DNA from: Desulfosporosinus meridiei DSM 13257
GTDB lineage: Bacteria; Bacillota; Desulfitobacteriia; Desulfitobacteriales; Desulfitobacteriaceae
NCBI RefSeq assembly: GCF_000231385.2
Contig: NC_018515.1
Coordinates: forward strand, 3,678,501 to 3,742,500
Reading direction: 5' to 3'
Length of the DNA: 64,000 nucleotides
The position numbers and the translations under genes were made by a program. Position 1 is the stretch's first letter. Each line of letters starts with the position of its first letter. The notes under the pieces are model-generated. The model saw only the letters and a program-made list of their open reading frames with translations, searched no databases and was not told where the DNA came from. Shown piece by piece: positions 33,998 through 43,785 of the stretch.

Positions 33998-36900
33998 TCA
34001 ATACTGCATTTCTGCGAAACGCTTTAAGGTCTGATACTTTTCTTTTGCATGCCCTTCGGCCACATCGAACATCTCTTGAGCGACTTCTGGGAACACATTC
34101 ATGAGTGAGGAATAACGAATTTCCCCTTTTATGAAATCTTGGAAAGAAGCGCTAGGTTCTTTTGAATCCAGCATAAACGGATTCTTGCCTTGACCTTTAA
34201 GCCGAGGGTCAAAGCGCCAGAGATGCCAATATCCTGATTCAACTGCTTTCTTCTGCTCAAAGATGCTTGTACCCATTCCAGATTTAATTCCGTGGTTCAC
34301 ACAAGAAGCATAAGCAATGATAATTGAAGGTCCCGGATAGCTTTCCGCTTCAGCGATTGCTTTAATCGTCTGATTCATATTAGCTCCCATGGCAATTTGA
34401 GCCACGTAGACATAGCCATAGGTCGTGGCCATAAGACCCAAGTCCTTTTTACGGACTTTTTTACCCGCTGCAGCGAATTTGGCAATGGCAGCGGTTTGGG
34501 TTGCTTTTGAGGATTGTCCACCGGTATTGGAGTACACCTCGGTATCCATAATGAAGATATTGACATCATCCCCGCTAGCGATGACATGATCAAGTCCATT
34601 ATAGCCAATATCGTAGGCAAAACCATCTCCTCCGAAAATCCAGACAGAGGGTTTGATAAGATAATCTTTCTTTTCTTTGATTTCACAAAGAATTGGATTG
34701 CCGGCAACATCCTCATTTTTCATGGCCTCTAGTACATGAGCAGAGGCTCTCTTCGATCCCTCTCCATCCTCCATGTTATCGAGCCATTCCTTAAAGGCCT
34801 CTTTCAGTTTTTCACTGAGAGAACTTTCTAACCCTTGTTGCATTAAATGCGCAAGCTTAGCTCTAATTTGCTTAGATCCTAAATACATACCATAGCCAAA
34901 CTCGGCATTATCTTCAAAGAGAGGATTCATCCAGGCAGGTCCTTTTCCTTCTGCGTTAACCGTGTACGGAACAGATGGGGCACTCCCCCCCCAGATCGAA
35001 GAACACCCTGTTGCATTGGCAATTAACATTCTATCACCGTATAACTGGGTTATCAGCCTTGCATAAGGTGTTTCTCCGCAGCCTGGGCATGCTCCATGGA
35101 ACTCAAGGAGCGGCCGAGCAAATTGGCTGCCTTTAAGGGTTTTGACATCCATAAGCTGACGTTTTTCGCTTACTTTGTTAATGGCATATTCCCAGTTTTC
35201 CGATTCCATTTCGATCTCATGATCGGCAGGTTTCATAATGATAGCTTTGCCAGGAGCAGGGCAAACATCAGCACAGTTACCACAACCGGTACAGTCCAAA
35301 GGCGCAACCTGAATTCGATAGTGGTAGCCATCGAGTCCTTTGCCAATCGGCTTTTTAGTCTTAAAGGTATCCGGTGCTTTTTCAAGTTCACTATCATCCA
35401 ATAGGAAGGGGCGAATGGTGGCATGGGGGCAAATATAAGCGCACTGGTTGCATTGAATACACTTGTCAATTTGCCATTCCGGTATATAGACTGCAATGCC
35501 GCGTTTTTCGTAACGTGTTGTACTTAAAGGGAAAGTACCGTCTTCTATTCCGACAAAGGCACTGGTTGGCAAGTCTTCACCTTCATGACGAGCCATGGGC
35601 CTTTGAATGTTTTTAACAAAATCCGGTTCATCCTTAATTGGCATATCTTCATCAGGAACCTCTGCCCAAGAAGCAGGAACTTCTACCTTATGTAAGGCTT
35701 CAATTCCACGATCGACAGCCTTATAGTTCATTTCAACAATATTGGATCCTTTTTTGCCATACACCTTCTCGATTGACTTTTTAAGGTATTGAATTGCTTC
35801 CTCAACAGGGATTACTTTTGCCAATTTAAAGAAAGCAGCCTGCATAACCATGTTGATACGTCCGCCAAGTCCAATATCCCGAGCAATAGCTATGGCATCG
35901 ATGGTGTAAAAGCTAATATTGTTTTTTGCAATATAGCGTTTCAAATAAGCCGGCAGGTGATCCTCTAATTCTTTAGCTTGCCAAGGACAATTTAAGACAA
36001 AGGTTCCACCTTTTTTTAGCCCTTTTAAAATATCGTAGTGATAAATAAATGACTTATTATGGCAGGCAATATAATCTGCATCGAATACCAAATACGATGA
36101 TTTGATTAACTCCTTGCCAAAACGCAGGTGAGAAATTGTTGTCCCACCGGACTTCTTACTATCATATTCGAAGTATCCTTGAACATTTAGGTCAGTATTA
36201 TCCCCAATAATTTTTATGGCGCTTTTATTTGCGCCGACGGTACCATCAGAGCCCAGTCCCCAGAATTTACAGCGAATGGTTCCTTCTGGCGATGCATCGA
36301 TGGTCTCTTCGATGGGTAAGGAGGTATGGCTCACATCATCAACTATTCCGATCGTAAAGCGATCCTTGGGCTGAGCCTTCTTCAAATTTTGATAAGCTGC
36401 GAGAATCTGTGAAGGAGTTGTATCTCTAGATCCTAAACCGTAGCGTCCTCCAATAATTAATGGCTTTACTGTTTCATGGTTAAAAATCTGTAGCAGATCC
36501 AGGTAGAGAGGTTCACCTGTAGAGCCCGGTTCCTTAGTCCGATCTAAAACGGCTATCTTCTTAACCGATTTGGGAAGGACATCAAAGAAATATTTTTTGG
36601 AGAATGGGCGGTAGAGGTGTACTTTAATTAATCCTACCTTCTCCCCTCTTTTAGCCAAGAAGTCAATGGTTTCTTCAATAGTATTACAAACCGAACCCAT
36701 TGCGACGAGAATGTTCTCTGCTTCCGGATCACCATAGTATTGGAAGGGATGATATTCACGTCCGGTTATTTTCTTAATCTCTTTAAAATAGTCTTCGACA
36801 ATATCCGGAACCGCATCAAAGAAAGGGTTAGATACTTCCCGACCTTGGAAATAAATATCCGGATTTTGGGCCGTACCTCTAAGGACTGGATGGTTTGGGT

Positions 36901-37525
36901 TCAACGCTCGGTCTCTAAATTCTTGGATTTTCTGGAAGTCGACAAGTTTAGCTATTTCGTCATAACTAGTAGTCTCAATTTTTTGTACTTCATGGGAAGT
37001 TCTGAAACCGTCAAAAAAGTGTAAGACCGGAACCCTTGATTTAATGGCCGCAAGATGGGAAACAAACCCTAAATCCATTGCCTCTTGAACATTATTTGAA
37101 CAAATCATTGTAAAACCTGTTTGGCGAGCAGCATTAATATCTTGATGATCTCCGAAAATAGACAAGGCATGGGCCGCTAAAGCTCTGGCACTGACGTGAA
37201 AGACTGCCGGAACTAGATTTCCAGCCATCTTATACATTTCCGGAATCATAAGCAGTAAACCTTGAGACGCGGTGTAAGTTGTTGTCAAGGCTCCGGCTTG
37301 AAGGGAACCGTGCAAGGCGGCTGAGGCCCCAGACTCAGATTGCATCTCAACTACTCTTACCGGTTGGTCAAAGATATTTTTTTTACCATGAGCCGCCCAT
37401 TCGTCAACTCCTTCAGCCATTGGTGAAGATGGAGTGATCGGGAAGATGGTTGCGACTTCAGTCAGGGCATACGATGCCTCTGCTGCAGCCTGATTTCCAT
37501 CCATTGTCTTCATTTTCTTAGCCAC
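33998..37525 (-). CDS. nifJ: Pyruvate:ferredoxin (flavodoxin) oxidoreductase, single chain
   Basis: A 1175-residue enzyme that turns pyruvate and CoA into acetyl-CoA and CO2, reducing ferredoxin. Order: domain I with FPITPSSPMAEG (about residues 28-39), domain II, the gamma-like domain (GLGSDGTVGANK), two ferredoxin clusters CIQCNQCAYICP and CTGCGNCADVCP (about 685-765), the proximal cluster Cys in GACPGCGETPY (about 815), and the TPP motif GDGFAYDIGYNGLDH to NTGGQSSKATQ (about 960-1005). All clusters are intact. It is transcribed alone and links the lactate operon to acetyl-CoA metabolism. Confidence 0.97.
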   Translation of the reverse strand: MAKKMKTMDGNQAAAEASYALTEVATIFPITPSSPMAEGVDEWAAHGKKNIFDQPVRVVEMQSESGASAALHGSLQAGALTTTYTASQGLLLMIPEMYKMAGNLVPAVFHVSARALAAHALSIFGDHQDINAARQTGFTMICSNNVQEAMDLGFVSHLAAIKSRVPVLHFFDGFRTSHEVQKIETTSYDEIAKLVDFQKIQEFRDRALNPNHPVLRGTAQNPDIYFQGREVSNPFFDAVPDIVEDYFKEIKKITGREYHPFQYYGDPEAENILVAMGSVCNTIEETIDFLAKRGEKVGLIKVHLYRPFSKKYFFDVLPKSVKKIAVLDRTKEPGSTGEPLYLDLLQIFNHETVKPLIIGGRYGLGSRDTTPSQILAAYQNLKKAQPKDRFTIGIVDDVSHTSLPIEETIDASPEGTIRCKFWGLGSDGTVGANKSAIKIIGDNTDLNVQGYFEYDSKKSGGTTISHLRFGKELIKSSYLVFDADYIACHNKSFIYHYDILKGLKKGGTFVLNCPWQAKELEDHLPAYLKRYIAKNNISFYTIDAIAIARDIGLGGRINMVMQAAFFKLAKVIPVEEAIQYLKKSIEKVYGKKGSNIVEMNYKAVDRGIEALHKVEVPASWAEVPDEDMPIKDEPDFVKNIQRPMARHEGEDLPTSAFVGIEDGTFPLSTTRYEKRGIAVYIPEWQIDKCIQCNQCAYICPHATIRPFLLDDSELEKAPDTFKTKKPIGKGLDGYHYRIQVAPLDCTGCGNCADVCPAPGKAIIMKPADHEIEMESENWEYAINKVSEKRQLMDVKTLKGSQFARPLLEFHGACPGCGETPYARLITQLYGDRMLIANATGCSSIWGGSAPSVPYTVNAEGKGPAWMNPLFEDNAEFGYGMYLGSKQIRAKLAHLMQQGLESSLSEKLKEAFKEWLDNMEDGEGSKRASAHVLEAMKNEDVAGNPILCEIKEKKDYLIKPSVWIFGGDGFAYDIGYNGLDHVIASGDDVNIFIMDTEVYSNTGGQSSKATQTAAIAKFAAAGKKVRKKDLGLMATTYGYVYVAQIAMGANMNQTIKAIAEAESYPGPSIIIAYASCVNHGIKSGMGTSIFEQKKAVESGYWHLWRFDPRLKGQGKNPFMLDSKEPSASFQDFIKGEIRYSSLMNVFPEVAQEMFDVAEGHAKEKYQTLKRFAEMQY

Positions 37526-37906
37526 ACAAAGAACCTCCTCAAAATGCTTTTTTGATCATAGGCTTAAATTAGTATTTGTCAATGGTCAACTCTCATACAT
37601 ATTTTTCTTAAAAAAATACAAATTCACAAAAAAGTAATTAGTTTTCCGACTATGACAGTTATGTGTAAACTTTCTAATATTCTTATAGGGTCAATTAATC
37701 AATTATAAATTTGCACATTAAATTTTATATCAAAGTTTAAAGGAATTATCCTTATTTTGTAGAATTATAGTGATTCATGTAGAAGTTTAAGACTATATGA
37801 TGGTATTGGCATTGAGTCCGTGTTACGAGCATGATTAAGGATTGGTTTAACAATCAGGTTAGGATCTGACAAATTCAATTCGCTTAGTTTAAAGGAGTAA
37901 AGGATT
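37526..37906. other. Divergent intergenic region, PFOR / GGDEF-HD-GYP
   Basis: An AT-rich 380-bp gap that must hold the promoters of both genes. I see no riboswitch, gene or long palindrome in it. The GGDEF gene is preceded by AAAGGAGT. Confidence 0.4.
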
Positions 37907-39958
37907 ATGACGCTGTCTTTTCGAAACTTAGCTCTGCTAGTAATGCCTCTTCTGTTCTTTCCATTGTCTAATAATATCTATTTACATTCTGACCCCAAAG
38001 GCTTTACCTGGCTTATAGCGCTATTGATAACCTTTACGACTGCAGTCACGTTTTATACTCGAAATAAGACCGTTGAAAAAAAAGCAGTTTGCAAAGCTAA
38101 GGAACTAACAAACACTCTAAAAAAGCTTACCGACAGTGAGGATAAGCTAAAAACCCTACTTGTCAATTTGAATGTAGGTATTGCCGTGTTTTCCCCACAA
38201 GGAGAATTGCAACTGTGCAATAGGAAGTTTATTGAGCTTGGAAGCCCTTTTAACCTTGACGAAGTAAGCCCTATTGGGACTTTGATCGACCCATCTCTTA
38301 ATGAGGATTTGCCTAAAGACTTGTTAGAAAAGGCAATTGTCCATTATATCAATGAAGAAGGGCAGGGAATGTCCATCTATGAGTTTCCTCTATTCAAAGT
38401 AATATCTACTTGCAAACCTTTACATAAGCAAATAATCGGCATAAAGACTCCTGATAACGGGGGTGTTCGGTGGGCAATGGGAGATTATAAACCCGAGTTT
38501 AACGAAACAGGTGGGTTATCTAAGGTAGTTGTTACAGTCGTCGATATAACTGATCAAAAAAACTCAGAAATAGCCTTGATGAAAAGTGAAACAAGGTTAA
38601 ATGCATTTTTAAAGGTTATACCAGACATGTTTTTCTTATTAGATCAAAATGGCAATTTGATTGATCATTATTTAGAAAATACAATAATTCCCTCACATAT
38701 GCAGGGTGCTTTCATGGGCAAAAATGTTAATGATTTAGACTTTATCGATAGGTATCTTTCTCAGATAACTATCCAAAAAATCGAAAAACTTTTTGAGACG
38801 GGTGACATCCAAACCATTGAGTTTTGTGCACAGGAACATGGTAAAGAGATTTACTTTGAAGTAAGATTAGTTCTTTGGGGAGACAATAAGGTTCTAGCGG
38901 TAGTTAGAGATATTTCTAAGCGTAAGGAATCAGAAATCAAGCTCTATAACATGAGCATTTATGACACTCTAACAAATCTATATAATAGAAATTATTTTGA
39001 GGAGACCTTAAATAAACATTTGAATAAAGACACTTCTGGAGTAGGTATTGTCATTTGTGATATTGACGGATTAAAACTAGTCAATGATACTCTCGGTCAT
39101 ACTATAGGTGACGATTATCTCAAGATGGCGGCAACGATACTGCACGAGAATTTTAAGAAAGAAGACGTAGTTGCTAGGATTGGTGGAGACGAGTTTGCCG
39201 TGTTAATAAATCATACATCTACAACTGACCTCTCCTCCATCGTAGCTAAAATCGATAAATCACTAGAGCTTATTAATACTGAGGAACGTATTATACCTAT
39301 TAGCATGTCTTTAGGTTATGCGGTTGGGAATGGCACACAAAAGGATTTGAAGGAACTCCTTAAGCTTGCCGATAATCTAATGTACCGTGAAAAGCTCCAC
39401 CACCGACAAAGCGAAAAGAGTAAGAATATACAAATCCTTGCTAAGATGCTGGAGGCCCGTGACTTTATAACGGAAGGTCATGGTGACAGGATGCAAGAGT
39501 TATGCGGCAAATTGGCGGAAGGTATTGGAATGTCTAACAATGAGATTAAAGACATGCATCTTTTTGCTCAATTCCATGATATTGGAAAGGTTGGTATACC
39601 TGATAGAATTCTATTTAAACCGGGAAGACTTACCAGAGATGAAATGGAGGAAATGAAACTCCATCCCGAAATTGGCTTTCGTATTGCAGAATCTTCGCCG
39701 GACCTCGCGCATATTTCGGACTGGATACTCAAACATCACGAGTGGTGGGATGGTAATGGTTATCCATTTAAGTTGAAGAGAGAGGAAATTCCCTTGCCTA
39801 GCAGGATTCTTGCTATTGTCGATGCCTTTGATGCCATGACAAACAACAGGCCTTACCGAAAGGCCATGTCTAAGGAAGATGCTTTAAAGGAAATTATAAA
39901 TTCTAAAGGAAGGCAGTTTGACCCTCTGCTTGTAGAAAAGTTTATTGAATTGATTTAA
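37907..39958 (+). CDS. PAS-GGDEF-HD-GYP dual c-di-GMP protein
   Basis: A 683-residue protein. Two N-terminal hydrophobic segments (about residues 5-50), two PAS domains (about 85-215 and 225-345), GGDEF (about 350-510; DTLTNLYNR, DIDGLKLVNDTLGH, RIGGDEF intact) and HD-GYP (about 515-683; HDIGKVGIPD, HHEWWDGNGYP intact). Both synthetic and hydrolytic motifs look active, so one chain could switch between making and degrading c-di-GMP. The product-inhibition site is KKED rather than RxxD and is probably lost. It is monocistronic. Confidence 0.92.
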   Translation: MTLSFRNLALLVMPLLFFPLSNNIYLHSDPKGFTWLIALLITFTTAVTFYTRNKTVEKKAVCKAKELTNTLKKLTDSEDKLKTLLVNLNVGIAVFSPQGELQLCNRKFIELGSPFNLDEVSPIGTLIDPSLNEDLPKDLLEKAIVHYINEEGQGMSIYEFPLFKVISTCKPLHKQIIGIKTPDNGGVRWAMGDYKPEFNETGGLSKVVVTVVDITDQKNSEIALMKSETRLNAFLKVIPDMFFLLDQNGNLIDHYLENTIIPSHMQGAFMGKNVNDLDFIDRYLSQITIQKIEKLFETGDIQTIEFCAQEHGKEIYFEVRLVLWGDNKVLAVVRDISKRKESEIKLYNMSIYDTLTNLYNRNYFEETLNKHLNKDTSGVGIVICDIDGLKLVNDTLGHTIGDDYLKMAATILHENFKKEDVVARIGGDEFAVLINHTSTTDLSSIVAKIDKSLELINTEERIIPISMSLGYAVGNGTQKDLKELLKLADNLMYREKLHHRQSEKSKNIQILAKMLEARDFITEGHGDRMQELCGKLAEGIGMSNNEIKDMHLFAQFHDIGKVGIPDRILFKPGRLTRDEMEEMKLHPEIGFRIAESSPDLAHISDWILKHHEWWDGNGYPFKLKREEIPLPSRILAIVDAFDAMTNNRPYRKAMSKEDALKEIINSKGRQFDPLLVEKFIELI

Positions 39959-39959
39959 C

Positions 39960-40006
39960 AAAAAAACGCCGCGTTGTGGAGGCAAAACCTCTGCAACACG
40001 GCGTTA
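39960..40006 (-). terminator. Terminator of the tRNA-Gly gene
   Basis: AACGCCG pairs with CGGCGTT and GTTG/GGAGG with CCTC/CAAC around a short loop. On the minus strand six T follow. It lies 35 nt past the tRNA. Confidence 0.8.
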
Positions 40007-40039
40007 GTATATATCTGAAATAAAATATTATAGCTTAAG

Positions 40040-40113
40040 TGGAGCGGGTGATGAGAATCGAACTCACGTAGCTAGCTTGGAAGGCTAGTGCTCTACCATT
40101 GAGCTACACCCGC
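40040..40113 (-). tRNA. tRNA-Gly (anticodon TCC)
   Basis: A complete 74-nt cloverleaf on the minus strand: acceptor GCGGGTG/CACCCGC, D arm GCTC/GAGC, anticodon stem CTAGC/GCTAG with loop CTTCCAA (anticodon TCC), T loop TTCGATT, and an encoded 3' TCCA. Confidence 0.97.
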
Positions 40114-40304
40114 AAACTGTTCGACATTAATTATACCATATCAATTGCTTTTAAAGAAGACCCTAAATTAAATTTTTTAACCTCAGTTGATAACCTCAGA
40201 TGATAAAATGATGTTTTCCCGAAGTTAACATATCGCTATAAAGAAAAAATTTCTTTAAGATTGGATCATTTATTATACAGTAAGTGTTGAAAAACCGCAT
40301 AGTT

Positions 40305-40356
40305 AGAAAAAGCAATAGACAGGGCACCTATATTAAGTGTCATGTCTATTGCTTTT
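40305..40356 (-). terminator. Terminator of the Liv-type transporter operon
   Basis: AAAAGCAATAGACA (40308-40321) and TGTCTATTGCTTTT (40343-40356) form a 14-bp stem. On the minus strand it ends in T-rich sequence, 17 nt past the livF stop. Confidence 0.85.
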
Positions 40357-40372
40357 AATGACAAAGGTTAAA

Positions 40373-41104
40373 TTAATTAGTGTGTGCTTTCCCCAAGTAG
40401 GCCTCTTGAATCAAAGAGTCAGCAATGACATCTGAAGAGCTACCGCTATGGGTTATCCCTCCTCTTTCCATTACTAAGACACTGTCCGCAACTTTTAGGG
40501 CCGATTTAGTATTCTGTTCTACCAGGATAATCGTAACCCCTTTCTTTTTTAATTGAACCAGAATGGACATTATCTCTCGAACGACTAATGGAGCTAGTCC
40601 TATGGAGGGTTCATCAAGCATTAAGAGGGTCGGACGTGACATTAACCCCCTGCCGATAGCTAACATTTGCTGTAAACCACCACTTAAACTGCCTGCCTGA
40701 TCCCTCTCTCTCCCTTTTAAAGCTGGAAAAAGCTCCATTATTTCTTTCACATCATTCATCAATTCGCTCTTATCTTTCCTGTAACGATGAAAAGCTCCCA
40801 ACATGAGATTATCTAGGACACTTAATGAGCTGAAGATTTCTCTTTTTTCCGGCACAAGGCTAATCCCTTGTTTGACTACCTGATCCGGTTTTTGTCCGGC
40901 AATGGAGTTATTCCTAAAGATAATCTCTCCCGCTGAGGGTCTGTACAGCCCCGCTATCGTTCCAAGAAGGGTACTTTTGCCTGCCCCATTCGCTCCCAAG
41001 ATAACCAGCAATTCCCCCTCCTTGGCTTCTAAAGAGAGATTGTTGATGGCCTGCACATAGCCGTGATAAACACCTAAGTTTTTAATGCTAAGCAATCTTT
41101 TCAT
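40373..41104 (-). CDS. livF: Branched-chain-type amino acid ABC transporter ATPase LivF
   Basis: A 243-residue ATPase: Walker A GANGAGKST (about residues 37-45), signature LSGGLQQML, Walker B LLMLDEPSIGLAP. The LSGGxQQM and DEPSxGLAP pattern is diagnostic for LivF. It overlaps livG by 17 nt and is the last gene of the operon. It energises the LivHM channel with LivG. Confidence 0.94.
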   Translation of the reverse strand: MKRLLSIKNLGVYHGYVQAINNLSLEAKEGELLVILGANGAGKSTLLGTIAGLYRPSAGEIIFRNNSIAGQKPDQVVKQGISLVPEKREIFSSLSVLDNLMLGAFHRYRKDKSELMNDVKEIMELFPALKGRERDQAGSLSGGLQQMLAIGRGLMSRPTLLMLDEPSIGLAPLVVREIMSILVQLKKKGVTIILVEQNTKSALKVADSVLVMERGGITHSGSSSDVIADSLIQEAYLGKAHTN

Positions 41105-41855
41105 CCTCTCCGAGATATGCTTTAATCACTTCAGGGTGAGCCTGAATTTCTGCCGGTGTTCCTTCCGCGATTATTTGACCAAAATTTAAAACGACAATCC
41201 TATCCGCGGCTTCCATCACGGTTTGCATATCATGCTCTATCAGGATCATGGCTGTACCTTTTGTTTTGAGTTTTTTTAAATAGTCTGTCAGGGCCTCTGT
41301 TTCCGAGGGATTCAAGCCTGCTGCAGGTTCATCAAGGAGTACCAGTGCAGGCTTAGAGGCCAGAGCTCTGGCTATTTCTAAAAGTCTTTGCTTACCAAAG
41401 GGCAACTGAGTAGCCGGCAGTCCGGCGGTTTCCGCCAGCCCAATTTCTTCAAGTAAGATTAGTGATTCTTCCCGGATCCTTTTTTCTTCACGACAAGTTC
41501 CGGGAAAGGAGAAAAATGAGCGAAGAAATCCTTTTTTACTTCTTAGATATGCCCCGGCCATAACATTTTCCAAGACCGTCATGCTGCCGAAAAGCTGAAG
41601 GTTTTGAAAGGTTCTGGTTATGCCGGCAGAGGCAATCTCATAGGGTTTTAGCCCGACCAACTCTCGGCCATTAATGGTTACTGAACCTGTCTCCGGTAGG
41701 AGAGTCCCCGTAATAATATTGAAGAGGGTAGTTTTTCCTGCCCCGTTAGGACCAATCAGAGCTAGGATACTTCCTTCTTTTACTCCAAAACCTATATCCT
41801 TGACTGCCATAATCCCACCAAAATGTTTTGATATCCCGCTTAGTTCAAGTAGCAT
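41088..41855 (-). CDS. livG: Branched-chain-type amino acid ABC transporter ATPase LivG
   Basis: A 255-residue ATPase: Walker A GPNGAGKTT (about residues 35-43), TRTFQNLQLFGSMTVLENVM (the LivG helical region), LPFGKQRLLEIARALA signature, Walker B LVLLDEPAAGLNPSE. DEPAAGLNP is diagnostic for LivG. Co-transcribed with livF and livM. Confidence 0.94.
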   Translation of the reverse strand: MLLELSGISKHFGGIMAVKDIGFGVKEGSILALIGPNGAGKTTLFNIITGTLLPETGSVTINGRELVGLKPYEIASAGITRTFQNLQLFGSMTVLENVMAGAYLRSKKGFLRSFFSFPGTCREEKRIREESLILLEEIGLAETAGLPATQLPFGKQRLLEIARALASKPALVLLDEPAAGLNPSETEALTDYLKKLKTKGTAMILIEHDMQTVMEAADRIVVLNFGQIIAEGTPAEIQAHPEVIKAYLGEDEKIA

Positions 41856-41880
41856 TTTGCTAACCCTCCTTTTCCGCTTC

Positions 41881-42861
41881 TTACCCTTCAGGCTTCAGTT
41901 CCTTTTTGGGAGGTTGTCTGAAGTATCGTCCAATACTGCTTAAACCTTTGGGTTGGAAAATCATGAGACCTACAAGAATGATTCCGTAGATGATGATTTG
42001 ATATTCGCCGCCTGCTCCCGGTATTAATAAAGGTACAATTTCTCTTAGCAGTTCATTCAAGGAAACCACCACAACTGCTCCTAATAAGGGTCCCCAAAAG
42101 GTGCCCAAACCTCCGATTACGGCCATGAGCACAAATTGCACTGACGTATGAAAGCTGAAGGGGGAAGGACTGATAAAGGTAACATAAAAAGTATATAACC
42201 CTCCGGCAAGTCCGGCTAAAAGTGCGCTAAAGATAAATGCCTGGAGTTTGAGCCTGGCACAGTCAACCCCAGCATTTTCGGCTGCATACTCACTTTCTCG
42301 AATTGAGCAAAGGGCTCTTCCTGTGCGTGAATGAACTAAATTATAGATTCCTACTAATATTATTAACAGCATGAACCAGACCAGTAAATAGAATTTCTGA
42401 TCATTGTCGAAAGATATAGTCCCTATCGTAAGGTTTGGAATCCCACTCATTCCTGAAGGACCACCGGTGAGTTCTCCCCCCTCGTTGAAGATTATATGAA
42501 CTAATATTCCAAAACCAAGTGTTGCTAAGGCCAAATATAGTTCTCGTAGCTTCAGGGTCTGCCGACCAATTATAGCTGCTATAATTCCCGGTAAGATCGC
42601 TGCTGCAAGGAGGGCTAAGAGGGTGGGCCAATGAAAGCGAGTTGTTAAAATGGCTGCTGTATATCCTCCTAAGCCAAAAAATGCCGCATGCCCAAAGGAT
42701 ACCTGGCCTGCATATCCCATCAAAATCCCCAAACCCTGCACGACGATTGAATAGATAGCAATAATAACTAATGTGCTGTAAAGGTAATTGCTATCTAGCT
42801 TAAGAGGTATGACAAGAAGGAAAAGCAACAGAATTAAGCCCTTATGATTCTTCAAATGCAT
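41881..42861 (-). CDS. livM: Branched-chain-type amino acid ABC transporter permease LivM
   Basis: A 326-residue membrane protein with about 8-10 helices and the family's LGYAGQVSFGHAAFFGLGGY-like stretch (here LMGYAGQVSFGHAAFFGLGG), plus GLGTFWGPLLGA near the C terminus. It forms the channel with LivH. 25 nt separate it from livG. Confidence 0.93.
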   Translation of the reverse strand: MHLKNHKGLILLLFLLVIPLKLDSNYLYSTLVIIAIYSIVVQGLGILMGYAGQVSFGHAAFFGLGGYTAAILTTRFHWPTLLALLAAAILPGIIAAIIGRQTLKLRELYLALATLGFGILVHIIFNEGGELTGGPSGMSGIPNLTIGTISFDNDQKFYLLVWFMLLIILVGIYNLVHSRTGRALCSIRESEYAAENAGVDCARLKLQAFIFSALLAGLAGGLYTFYVTFISPSPFSFHTSVQFVLMAVIGGLGTFWGPLLGAVVVVSLNELLREIVPLLIPGAGGEYQIIIYGIILVGLMIFQPKGLSSIGRYFRQPPKKELKPEG

Positions 42862-42894
42862 TGTTTCACCTCTAATCCTTCTAATACTTTAAAA

Positions 42895-43773
42895 TTATAT
42901 TTTCCGTTCTCTAATTGCTCCGATAATTCCCTCAGGTCGTATGAGAAGAACCCCCAGCAAAATGATGATGGATATGGCATCCTTTAAACCCGAGGAAATG
43001 AGTCCGGAACTAAAGGACTCCAGAATCCCTAAGAGAATCCCCCCGATAACTGCACCACCGACATTGCTCAGTCCTCCAATCGCGGCAGCCACAAAGCCTT
43101 TAACTCCCAGCATAAACCCCATATCATAGGTGACCATAGTGATAGGCCCAATACTCACCCCAGCTGCTGCCCCCAACCCTCCTGCGGATACGAAGGCTAA
43201 CAGGGAGATGGTATTTAAGTTTATGCCCTGAAGTCTCGCACCAGTTTGGTTATATACGGAAGCTTTTACAGCCTTTCCCCAGAAGGTATGCTCAAAGAAG
43301 CCATATAATCCAGCTAAGGTAACTGCAACAAGAGAAAAAATCCATATACTCTGAGGATTTAGGGCAGCTCCACCAATCATTATTGACCCTCCTTGGGAGA
43401 AGGCGGGGAGAGAATAGGTATCCGTTCCCCAGATAAGCAGCGCCAAACCGCGTAACGATATGGAGAGACCAATGGTTATTATTAACATCCCCAGGCTGCT
43501 GGCGCCTCTCGCTCTGTTAATTGTCAGGCGCTCCAGCAAACCACCGAGGATACCTACTAAAATTACCGAGACCAGAAATACTGCAGCCATTGGCATCCCG
43601 GTTCCTTGTAAGCTGACCGCTATCAGGGCCCCGATGACAACAAATTCCCCTTGAGCCAAGTTTAAGATGCCCGTAACATTAAAAGTCGTAACCAGGGTTA
43701 AAGCAATGATGGAGTATATGCTGCCTAAGGTCAGTCCGGTGAGTAAAAGTTGTAATAGTTGTTCTCCCATCAA
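42895..43773 (-). CDS. livH: Branched-chain-type amino acid ABC transporter permease LivH
   Basis: A 292-residue membrane protein with about eight helices. GLTLGSIYSIIALTLVTTFN near the N terminus, NLAQGEFVVIGA and VKGFVAAAIGGLSNVGGAV (about residues 224-242) are LivH hallmarks. It lies 12 nt after the binding-protein gene. Confidence 0.93.
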   Translation of the reverse strand: MMGEQLLQLLLTGLTLGSIYSIIALTLVTTFNVTGILNLAQGEFVVIGALIAVSLQGTGMPMAAVFLVSVILVGILGGLLERLTINRARGASSLGMLIITIGLSISLRGLALLIWGTDTYSLPAFSQGGSIMIGGAALNPQSIWIFSLVAVTLAGLYGFFEHTFWGKAVKASVYNQTGARLQGINLNTISLLAFVSAGGLGAAAGVSIGPITMVTYDMGFMLGVKGFVAAAIGGLSNVGGAVIGGILLGILESFSSGLISSGLKDAISIIILLGVLLIRPEGIIGAIRERKI

Positions 43774-43785
43774 TAAAACACCCCG

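Noticed and set aside
37526-37906. Possible c-di-GMP riboswitch before the GGDEF/HD-GYP gene
   Set aside because: The conserved GEMM core was not visible in this AT-rich region.
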